Shown here: one piece after another, positions 55,282 to 64,000 of the stretch
How positions within the stretch are numbered: the stretch's first letter is position 1
Layout: every line of letters begins with the position of its first letter
Program-made: the position numbers and the translations under genes
DNA from: Linanthus parryae
Lineage: Eukaryota; Streptophyta; Magnoliopsida; Ericales; Polemoniaceae
Direction of reading: 5' to 3'
Assembly (NCBI GenBank): GCA_023055425.1
Contig: JALGPY010000007.1
Span: 21,028,001-21,092,000 of the forward strand
Length of the DNA stretch: 64,000 bases
Notes under the pieces: model-generated
What the model saw: only the letters and a program-made list of their open reading frames with translations
What the model was told of the DNA's origin: nothing
Databases searched by the model: none

Positions 55282-55395
55282 TCAGTTGCCTTCATATTTA
55301 GGATCAGCAACCACGTAATGGTATGCGATCACCAGCACAAAGATGAAGATGCCAAGAAAGTTGGCGAAGAATCCGAGGTCCTGATCGTCAATCAT
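55282..55395 (-). CDS. OST4: Oligosaccharyltransferase subunit OST4
   Basis: 37 aa starting [17 protein letters not shown] and ending ADPKYEGN, which is essentially the plant OST4 sequence and its exact usual length. OST4 is a single-helix subunit of the ER oligosaccharyltransferase and stabilises the catalytic STT3 subunit during N-glycosylation; the helix is about residues 9-30. The ATG directly follows a splice acceptor (gggagcag|ATG). The matching donor is at 56472 (GTAAGT on the minus strand), so the leader is split by a 1077-bp intron. The longer frame extending upstream to 55470 is intron sequence. tRNA-His lies upstream on the same strand. Confidence 0.96.
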   Translation of the reverse strand: MIDDQDLGFFANFLGIFIFVLVIAYHYVVADPKYEGN

Positions 55396-55507
55396 CTGCT
55401 CCCAGCATACATGCATAACAAACAATGTTAGGTATACACACTCAAAATTCATACTATTAGTTTCTGCCAAACAAATAAATAGCTCAGTTGAACTGGAGTT
55501 ATTAGCA

Positions 55508-55795
55508 AAGTAATATCATAGGTAACCAGTCCAATGACAAAATACATTCTACAATCTACATACACACAACAGTCATCGTGCAAGTGGAAAAAGCAGGGAT
55601 GCAGATGATGTTCCACGAATTGGACTTATTTTTTTTATTTTTATTTTGATAAATACGAATTGGACTTATTTGCAGAGTAACATCGAAGGTAACCAGTTCA
55701 GTGACAAGATACATTCTAAAATCTACACACAACAGAGTCATCGTGCAAATGAAAAAAAACAGTGTGCAGGATACAGATGACATTCCACTGTTATT
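55508..55795. repeat. Imperfect tandem duplication inside OST4 leader intron
   Basis: Two copies of about 120 bp sharing ggtaaccagt, acattcta and gtcatcgtgcaa blocks, separated by a T/A-rich stretch. Confidence 0.8.
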
Positions 55796-56203
55796 TAGAG
55801 ACATTAGCACAATGGATCCTCATAATAGGCATACCAAATGTGTATACGAACACACAAACATTTTGCAAGTCAGAAAGAAAAAACCGTTTCAAAAAACAAT
55901 CAGAAAAGGTCTAAGAATTCACTTCTTCGGGTTAAATGCTCTCAATGAACACCATGCAATAGCCACATGGAAGTATCATAATACCATACATTCAGTCAAT
56001 ATTTGACATCAGGGTGAAACAGTTCAATCCAGATTCCAGACTTGCAAAATTGAAGCTTTTAAGAGCAAATCCTGATACAAAATCAGCTTCAGTTGAGTGT
56101 GTGATCCAGTGATTGTACTAAAATCTACTCAAATGTCAATATAACACGCGCGCGCGCACACAGATGCAGAATGATCTGATATCAGATCCGCCAAAGACCA
56201 GTT

Positions 56204-56205
56204 TT

Positions 56206-56241
<36 letters not shown>
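56204..56241. repeat. Homopolymer T run
   Basis: About 38 bases, almost pure T with one C; lies in the OST4 leader intron and reads as poly(A) on the transcribed strand. Confidence 0.9.
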
Positions 56242-56243
<2 letters not shown>

Positions 56244-56700
56244 GTATATGGATTCGAGAGAGATTCATAGGAAGCTACTCCTGAACATAATCCATAACAT
56301 CATCATCAATTAGCACACAGAAAGAACATATAACATCGATTTTCACCACTTGACTGAATGAAATGACACAACGGAAACAGATCGAGAATGCACAAAACCT
56401 AATGGATCTTCAACTTCAAAGCACAGAGAATCAACGCGAAAAGAGACGAATTTCGAGTGAAAGGCGACTTACGGTTGGTTGATCTTCGCTGATGAGGGTT
56501 AAGGCCGTCGCCGGCGAATGGGGTAGAGCGGAGACTGGAGGACTGAGATCTGGTCAGGGTTAGCAGCTGACTTTGATAGACTGCAGTTACGTTTATGTCA
56601 GAACAGAAGAACCGAGGGAGAGAAGATCCCTTTACGACGCCGTTGCAATGTCCAGTAGAAATCAAAAAATTAAACGAAGATGGACCAAAAACTAAATAGT

Positions 56701-56771
56701 GTGGCTGCTGGGATTCGAGCCCAGGTCTCCACGGCCACAACGTGGAATTCTTACCACTAAACTACAGCCAC
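56701..56771 (-). tRNA. tRNA-His (anticodon GTG)
   Basis: On the minus strand a complete cloverleaf: acceptor arms GTGGCTG and CAGCCAC pair fully, the D arm is GTTTAGTGGTAAG, the anticodon arm is CCACG-TTGTGGC-CGTGG with GTG, and the T arm is CTGGGCTCGAATCCCAG. It lacks an intron and CCA, as expected for a nuclear gene. A minus-strand TTTTT at about 56686-56690 is a suitable RNA polymerase III stop. Confidence 0.97.
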
Positions 56772-59479
56772 TTTGGTGTCCAATTTCGGTGGGTAATCAA
56801 ACAGATAAGTAATGAAAACATGGTTATGAAATATATGTCTCTCTACAAATATATTAAGCAATTGCACTTTCACCTTCTTTCCCTATAGCATTTAGACAAC
56901 CCCGGTCCCCGGCCTCTTTACTCCTAAGGCACATACTGAGAATCCGACAAACTAAACTACATAAGTTCTCAATCTATAGACAATGATTGGCATATTCTTT
57001 CCTGACGGAGTTCTATGCGACTTATAACGAGCTATTATATGCTACAGTCTTCATTTGAACTCCATTCATATTTATACTGATTTTTTCGCGGCTATAAACA
57101 ATGTGAAAGGATATAAAATTTATGACTATAGAGATGATGGGTTATATATGACAACCACTGCAAACCTCGTCTTTTGTGTAACTAGTAAAGTTCCCATGAC
57201 TGTTGCAATAGTGGTGCACAAGCTCGAGGGCTCACGTGTAGTTGTTGTTCACCAGTATCGTGTATTGTTTTCCTTAATTCAGATTGTTCTTGGTGTTATT
57301 CATCCTCTCTTAACTTCCTCTCTCAATTTCTCTCTTCCCAAACTGCTACTACTGCAGCTTCGTGACATTTCAAGGTGAATTCGTAGTTGTGCTGAAATGA
57401 AGACTCGTGTAACTTTTGGTTAGGTTGTTGATCATTCATCTCCCATAACTCTCTGGATTTTGGGTCGACTTTATCAATTTTTGGCTGATTTTTTCATTGG
57501 CGTTCTATGTTTGTGGCAAAAAGTTAGCTAGTTACTCTCATCTCAAGTCTGCGACTATGCTTATGGGAAGTTGACAAGTGAAGGCTTTTTTTGTGTACAT
57601 TCAGTTTAGCAGGGTGTTGTAGTCTTGGGACTGTAAAATATCTTGTTCATGCTTGTTTGTTGCTCTTAGACTGCATATGTGCATCTACTGTGGGTAGATT
57701 AGGTTTGCTTGGCTCCTCCTGCCTCATGGTGCTGTACCTCGGTTTATATATGATATTGTTACATTTTTTTTTTTTTTTTTTGGCAAAAGATATTGTTACA
57801 TTTCACCAAGAAAAAAAAAAGTCTGCGTTATGTTTTTGTTCATGGCTGCTCTCATGTTGCTGATTTGGTTTCCCGTCTCATTTTCATTTTCCCAGATACC
57901 AGCATACGCTGCATACCAATCCAATGAGAAACACATAACAACAAATACAAGTAGACTCTTCCACTTGATAGCAACCGAGATAGTACAGTACTAAACTATC
58001 CTCAAACCTCAACAGATATAGAAGAAATGAAAAGAAGATTTTGGCTTAACATAAGACCAAACAGTATAGGAGAAATGAAAAAAAGAATCATTCGCTGTCA
58101 CCATTGAAGATCAACAAAAGGGTATATTTTCAAAAGACATGGAGGGCATCAGAAAAAACATTAGCGTCAGCAAAACCCAATAAAAGATCCTTCTCTTCAT
58201 CAAGAACAAACTTGAAGCTGAATTTCTATTACATTCAGTAACTTATTAAAGTAACACAGAATACAGAAACAAAGCCGCCAGTTCAATTTCCCACACATGA
58301 AAACCTGTGCTGGACTGCTTTCACGAGACAGTAAGAACCTCAGCTGCATAGACCAAAGAATTGTGTACTCATCAGTTACAATGAAAAACCATAATAAGTA
58401 ACTGTGCGTGTAATATGAAAACAGTAACACGAGGAAAATAGAATAAACTAGGGTACATAGCAGGCACAATTGCACCATATTTCCGCATCTGATTATCAAC
58501 ACACCCCCAAAACTTGCACAATGGAAATAACTATCTACTAGTAGAGGAATGAACCTATGACTTGCTTTGTACTCACAATTAGGCCTTGGGAAGAGACATG
58601 AATCATTTATGTGGACACAAGGCGAGTTCCAAAGCACCGTTTAGGTGCATATAAGGCAACGGAAATTTCCAAAGCATCTTATTGGTAACTAGATCTCACT
58701 TATTGTGGGTCACATATAAATTGAACCTGTATGGGTTGTGTTGTATTTTTACAACATTGTAGGATGTACAGTAATTTTTTAGGTTTCTATGTTTGTGGGT
58801 CATGCTGTATACATATTCAATTAAGCTTGTGGGGCATTTCAGAAAGTTTATGTTCATAAATGGTGTTTTTATGAAGTTTCTGGGTCATGATACAGCTTTT
58901 GTAGAGTTTATGGGGTCATATTATCACAAAATCTACATAACAAATCAGCTTGAAGAATAGTATATCCCCAAAATATACAAATTCAACCAAACGCTAAGAT
59001 AGCCTACCAAACATACCCCTTGAAATAAGAAACGAGAGTATGGCCAAAAATCCACTTTTTCTACAACCGAGCATTTCAAATTTCATGTTTCCAAGAAAAA
59101 AACTTCGGGCAGAGAGAACAAGTCACCTCCGAAGCCCTTCCTCTTTTCTACCTCTCTCTTCTTTTCTCTCTCTCTGGTTTTTGGCTTATTATCCCACCCT
59201 CATCTGCCCATCTTTTTCCTCCCTGGATTAGATAACCACGACTTTGCTGGGTTAGTTGATTCCTTTTTAGGCCTTCTCTCCTCCCTCCCGGACTTCTGAT
59301 TTCTACAGCTTGGACAGCCTAATATGCTAGGTTGGTTTATCTTGATAGAGTCTCAATTGATGACTGCAAGTCTTTGGCTTTGATGTTAATTTGTTCTATG
59401 CCCAGGGAAGAGAATGTGCTAGCTCTTGGTTTTGCCCAGGCTGCCATCAATCTGTAAGTTTGTATAGTCTTATTCTCCT
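56772..59479. other. Intergenic, no gene recognised
   Basis: Several short frames (57055-57378, 57591-57863, 58200-58637) lack domains and are broken by homopolymers. T-run at 57764-57781. Confidence 0.4.
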
Positions 59480-60062
59480 TAGGGATGGCAATATGGTCCG
59501 ATCCGATCTGTGATCCGAGCGATCCAGGCCGAATGGATCGGATCCGAATCCGATCCAATTGAAAATGGATCGGATTTGGATCTGGAAAGCCAGATCCGAT
59601 CGGATTTGGACCTGGTTTTGGATCTAAGGGCAGATCCACCGGGTTCCGACCCGATCCGATCCGACGTATATGTGTGCTTTACAAATATAGTCATATTACC
59701 TCCCTACTTTCACTTTCAAGAAAAATACAATAGTAATTCCAACCTACAAAGCTATTTATGTTGTGTTTTAAGCTTCATAACTTGCGAACATGCCTTAGCG
59801 TATGAAATAGTGTTTATTTCTTATGTTATTTTTTATATTTTATTGCAAACCCAAGTCGGATCCGATCCGAATCCGATCCGAACACGTATTATATGGATCT
59901 ACGGATCGGATTTGGATCAGCTGGATGAAACCCGATCCGATCTGATCCGAATCCGGTGATGATCCGAACGGATCTGGATCGGATCTGGATCCCATTTCTC
60001 CTAGTCGAATCTGGATCGGATCTAGCCTGATCCGATCCGGATCCGACCCGTTGCCATCCCTA
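59480..60062. mobile_element. Non-autonomous hAT-type element
   Basis: Perfect 12-bp terminal inverted repeats TAGGGATGGCAA / TTGCCATCCCTA are flanked by the 8-bp duplication attctcct (59472-59479 and 60063-60070). 8-bp duplications and TAGGG-type ends are hAT hallmarks. The 583-bp body has no transposase. Both subterminal regions (59498-59665 and 59856-60055) are packed with GGATCGGATC/GATCCGATCC motifs, which may be transposase binding sites. Confidence 0.93.
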
Positions 60063-60070
60063 ATTCTCCT

Positions 60071-62640
60071 CCGAAATCTTTGATAACCTAGTTAAATAGT
60101 TAAGGTAGTGGTTGAAAGATTCCTCCAACCCATCTGTTAAGCTCATTCATGTTCTATCTTCAGTACTGATCTATTTAATTGATCTTCATGTTCTATCTTA
60201 ATTGTACACCACCATTGTTTTACAGGGTATCATGGGCACTGAGGTGCACGGGTCATGCACTAGTATAAATATAAAATGACAATTCTACAGACTTCTGAAT
60301 CCTGATAAGCGCAATCACCTCACCTGAAAAGTTTTTCGGAGGTGATTCTTAAAACTTAAACTATTTTTATGCTTACACCGCTATTTGGACAACTCTCTCA
60401 GTTTACCCTTACTCGTACATGTCTCCCAACAACTGGACCTCACTTACTCTCTTCTATGCTACTTCTCCTTCAATAAAATGTATCCGATGCATTCACCTCT
60501 CTTAATTTGGTTCATCTTCTCCAACATTTTCCAGTGCAATTACTTGACTTCAAACCTCAGATTTGAAAGAAATTATGAATCATACATACAAAATCAAAAA
60601 TAAAAAGTACTCCCCAGTCCAACCTCAATCCATGTCTGATGATTAACTTCGAGATGCCATCGACAATCAAGATTCCTTGTGAAGTCACCGGGAGTCACTT
60701 AAACGACTAAGCGGAGACTATGAGTTAGAGAGTCTCCAGGAGCATGGTTTTTAATAAACAGACTGGGCCGACCTTTTGATAAAAATAGTTCTTTCTGTCC
60801 CCAAGTAAACTGAAGAGAGGAACCCCAGAGCTGAATTCTACCCCATTTATACAGGAAGGGCTATTAACTTTCAGAACGTAAGTCAGTCCAGCCACTTGAT
60901 CCGTTCTTCCTTTGTAACGTCCGTTAGCCCATGCAAACCCGGACAACTCCATCAACCCCCTCCACAATAACCCATGTAGCTGAGGAGGAATAGCATCTCC
61001 CTTTCATCATTCAACCATACCCACCCATGCTGGCAATAACGTTTTACCCGAGATACCACAAAGGAACTTAGTAACAACCTACACGCTGATCCTCTGTCAT
61101 TAGGTTTCTTTGATCACGTGCCAATAACAATAACACAATGGAAAATTCTCATGAAGGCAAGAGCAATCACAGCCTATCAAGACCACTCGGCACCAACCTT
61201 TATTTGTTTTGTTTATCTCTACCTCCTCCAAGAAAGTGGTTGAACAAAATATGCCAAGAACAGAGCCAAGAGGTAAAATTATCTTTCATCCGTCCAAACT
61301 ACAACTCATAAGAAATCTAAAATCAGTTCTCGACTCCAGTTAGAACAACAAGCTCTGAAACTCTTCCAGCATGTTTCTTCGAGAACATAGACAAACTAAC
61401 TGAAATGTCCCGCAAGAACTGAGGCAATAAAGAATATTTCCTTCATCTCTGGAGTCTGGTCACGCTATAACTCTCTTTCCACAGTCCTTTCCTCTACCCA
61501 TCAATGCGTTGAACTACTTCGATTGATGAAAACCCAACTCGCCCTAAAAAGTTTCACTGCAAGAAGCTCTGAACTTCCTCATTGAGCCCATCCACAAGCA
61601 TGTTTCCACCAAAGCCTGGGAAACACTATTTTAAAATATAATATTTGTTTCTCTTTATCCAAACTTGCGTGGAAATTGTCATTCAAAAAATAGCCTAGTT
61701 GATCTTTATCTAACTATCGGCCAAGGTCCAATACCAGTCTAGAACCAGTCAGAAATTCATTTGCTACAAATCAGAGGTATTTCTTCAAGTGTTCAAGCAA
61801 AGCCTTAGCCAATATACATTAAAAAATCTGAATTTCATAGGGCAAAGTGCTGAAGTTCACACAAAATCTGATAATTGGCCTCATTCTATATGCAATGCTG
61901 ATGACAATTACCTTTTACCACACCATTTAAATTCAACATTTACACAAAATTTGCTTCTAATTATACATTGTCAGGAGCAAAACTGTAGGGAAAAAATAGT
62001 AAGATATGAAGCCAAGTATTGTCAAATTTATTTTTCCCCATGTCACAAGAGAACTCCTGCATAATTTTCCACAATGGATCTTTTCTGTTGTTTCCCAAAA
62101 ACTTGATATATCAAACCCTGATTTCACAAAGCAAACATATAATTACGAACAAACTGAATTGCAATAGGTAGCATAGCGTTAGTCCTAGACATCCTGCATC
62201 TATGGATCTTTGATTGCAGGGTGCCTATGTTCTATGGAAGTGCATTAAGTCGGTTACTATGTCTTCATTCTTTAACCGTGTGTATTGTTGCAAATATGTG
62301 CAGGTCCAACAGCAGCAAGATAAGTGACAAATGCAAACTGTAGAACAAAACCTACCATTCCCAACAACAAATGGAGAACTAGATTGATACAATAGCACTT
62401 AAATGAGACCAGAAAACTAGTTACAAATTATATGAAAATCACCTAGCATCACTAACTCATTGAGAAGAAATGTCAATGAACTGGCAAAGCTAAGTTCCCT
62501 TTCTTTACAAACCTAGGTCTCTTAAGTTCAAAACCACATTTTTTCTTGTGAATTTTCTAAACACAATGAACATAGAAACACACATATGATAGCAATAAAC
62601 AGTCAAACCAGATCTGAAACAATACAGAACTTATAAACAA
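60071..62640. other. Intergenic, no gene recognised
   Basis: A minus-strand TATA-like TATAAATGGGG at about 60842-60850 with an 80-codon frame around it (60725-60967) could mark an old promoter or LTR, but no family is recognisable. The remainder is AT-rich; the right end may include the 3' UTR of the ATP synthase gene. Confidence 0.35.
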
Positions 62641-62673
62641 CCGTTTTAGAGATCTAGAAGAGACGGTTCTGAC

Positions 62674-62916
62674 CTATTTGTGCCTCTGTACGAACTTCGA
62701 ATTCTTCCAATCTTCCTCTGCAAACAACAATCGGATTAAAATGAATTAGATCGGCCAAACAAATTTCCAATTCAAACCCTAGAAATGAATCGTACCGGTG
62801 AGTCCCAGAGTCATCTTTGTGATGATAGCACCGGTGACGGCGAAACCGATCAGGAAGGGCCAGTTCCGGTTGAACTCTCGCCGGAAGAATACGGGCCATG
62901 GATCGAACTTCCTCAT
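62674..62916 (-). CDS. Mitochondrial ATP synthase 6 kDa subunit (plant-specific small subunit)
   Basis: Two exons, 62796-62916 and 62674-62717, join through a 78-bp GT-AG intron that splits a Glu codon, giving 54 aa. The protein starts MRKFDPWPVFFRREFNRNW and ends NSKFVQRHK, closely matching the 6 kDa subunit of plant mitochondrial FoF1 ATP synthase (At3g46430/At5g59613 type, about 55 aa). It has one membrane segment (WPFLIGFAVTGAIITKMTLG), so it would sit in the inner-membrane Fo part. Without the splice the first exon runs into a short wrong tail. The ATG at 62914-62916 is chosen because the family begins MR-FDPWPVFF. No cleavable presequence is seen, as is usual for this subunit. Confidence 0.95.
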
Positions 62917-63854
62917 TATCTCTCTCTCTCGATGTGGTGAACTTGTTCTTCTGATCGCAAAGTCGCAATGGATTTGGGAACTCACTAGGGCGTCTTTTGA
63001 CTGGGGGGGTGGATAGACTCAGCCACGCGCCTCCTATAGCGTGCTTTGTGAAATGGGCTTGTCAATGGGCCGGACCAAACCCAAAGAGAATCAGCAATAA
63101 TATGGAATACTAGAGTATTGTCCGTGCCCGAGAGCGCTATCCCTAAATTGGATATTTTTTTTTTTTTGCAAACAGATTGGATATTTTTTAATTTAGAAGT
63201 GTTTTTTTAAATGAATTTAGAGGTGTTATCCAGAAATTATATTTACAAATGTGGTGGGAAAAAAAATCAATTTCCAAAGTATGGGATGAGCATTACGTGA
63301 GAATCACTCACAACATATCTCATTAGTTAGGGATGTAGTTGAGAAACCTATTAGTTTGGGATGTCCAAAGAGAGTGGGTAGTTAGGGATGTCCAAGGAGA
63401 GTGGGTAGTAAGAGATGTAATAAGTAGGTGAGATCTAATGGCGGGGAAGGAGCTGATTTAATCTAATGGTTGAAAAATCATAGTTAGTTAAACCATGCTC
63501 TTTTATAGAATAGATGGAGATTCGGTCCAAGTCTCCGAGGCTGATTTGAGGTCTGGTCCAGCAGTGATGACCCAATACTAGGTACAATGGCCATGTTTGG
63601 CTAAGCTAGATTTTAGAATAGATTAATGAAAATTTGAAAAATAATCTGAACCGTTTGGACGAGCGAGATAGATTTTAGGATTTTTTGGACTACCCGGATC
63701 AGGGTACTTAAAAAGCCGGATCCGATTATTTTAAAAATATTTTCCGTTGCCCAACCACATAACCGGATCACGGTAGAGACTAACCGGATCCGGATAGTAC
63801 CCGGCCGAACACAAATTAACCAACTAGGAAGTGACACGTAAGCGAACCACCAAT
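62917..63854. other. Upstream region of ATP synthase gene and intergenic
   Basis: Gene leader and promoter at the left; further right an AT-rich region with a short 'ggatgtccaa-gagagtgggtag' repeat at 63359-63409. No gene recognised. Confidence 0.4.
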
Positions 63855-63959
63855 CAGGATCCGGGTCGGACCCATCAGGATCCGGGTAGGACCCATCAGG
63901 ATCCGGTTCGGACCCAACAGGAGTCGGGTCGTGCCCAACAGGATCCGGTTCTTCTTCTA
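63855..63959 (+). repeat. 21-bp tandem repeat
   Basis: Five units start caggatccgg or a variant at 63855, 63876, 63897, 63918 and 63939. The strict 21-bp spacing would keep a frame open, but no gene is apparent. It continues a GATCCGG-rich stretch from about 63710. Confidence 0.92.
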
Positions 63960-64000
63960 CAAAAATCCGATTTTTTTGCTAGATTTTTTATAATCTATCT

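Larger units (their letters stand above)
55396..56472 (-). other. 5' UTR intron of OST4
   Basis: GT at 56472-56471 and AG at 55397-55396. Contains an imperfect tandem duplication with a 167-bp offset (ggtaaccagt at 55521 and 55688), a cgcgcgc run near 56149-56157 and a T-run at 56204-56241. The 5' UTR exon begins at 56473 and extends to about 56600. Confidence 0.75.

Noticed and set aside
55396..55470. N-terminal extension of OST4
   Set aside because: It lies in the leader intron; the 37-aa form has the exact length of the family.
57591..57863. Hydrophobic 90-codon frame
   Set aside because: Runs through a T-homopolymer that creates a Phe stretch; no family resemblance.
58200..58637. 145-codon minus-strand frame with hydrophobic stretches
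   Set aside because: No recognisable family, no convincing gene context.
59510..59959. 149-codon frame rich in Asp, Ser, Pro and Ile
   Set aside because: Produced by GATCC-type repeats in the hAT element.

Overview
This is a window of plant nuclear DNA, most likely from an angiosperm and probably a eudicot. The evidence is spliced genes with GT-AG introns, a nuclear tRNA-His gene, plant forms of OST4 and of the mitochondrial ATP synthase 6 kDa subunit, and dense LTR retrotransposons. I cannot name the species.

Left half (1-33.9 kb): nested transposable elements sitting in a duplicated promoter region. A Ty3/gypsy element of Tat type (2172-23448, minus; LTRs of 626 bp differing at one base by eye; TSD cttgt) is itself split by a Ty1/copia element (8655-17090, minus; LTRs of 1437 bp that look identical; TSD tgctt) with an intact 1311-aa polyprotein. 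The Tat element keeps gag and a RNase H-tail/integrase ORF but has lost protease and reverse transcriptase. It carries a 54-bp tandem array and, on the opposite strand, a six-exon gene with every junction in frame (1283 aa) that encodes a plant-mobile-domain-like protein. This antisense host-like gene is the most remarkable object in the window. To its right lies a chromovirus-like element (24213-33090, plus; LTRs of about 2.95 kb; TSD gtatt). Its short internal region contains pol debris in the wrong orientation.

Middle (33.3-50 kb): the second copy of the duplicated promoter segment leads into an HSP20-like (alpha-crystallin type) gene at 34924-36393. Downstream are an intron-containing PRMT4/CARM1 pseudogene fragment (38641-40651), a young non-autonomous LTR element (44131-46774; LTRs of 484 bp that look identical; TSD tatac) and an LTR-like remnant ending near 49227.

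Right part (50-64 kb): this is the gene-bearing part. It holds a three-exon FUSC-family membrane protein (50701-54729, plus), OST4 (55282-55395, minus, with a 5' UTR intron), tRNA-His(GTG) (56701-56771, minus), a non-autonomous hAT element with perfect 12-bp TIRs and an 8-bp TSD (59480-60062), and the mitochondrial ATP synthase 6 kDa subunit gene (62674-62916, minus, two exons).

The host genes are unrelated housekeeping genes and form no operon or cluster. The functional links in the window are within the transposons: gag, integrase, antisense gene and repeats of the Tat element, and the complete replication cassette of the copia element. All boundaries were read by eye; homology calls rest on motif recognition and no database search was run.
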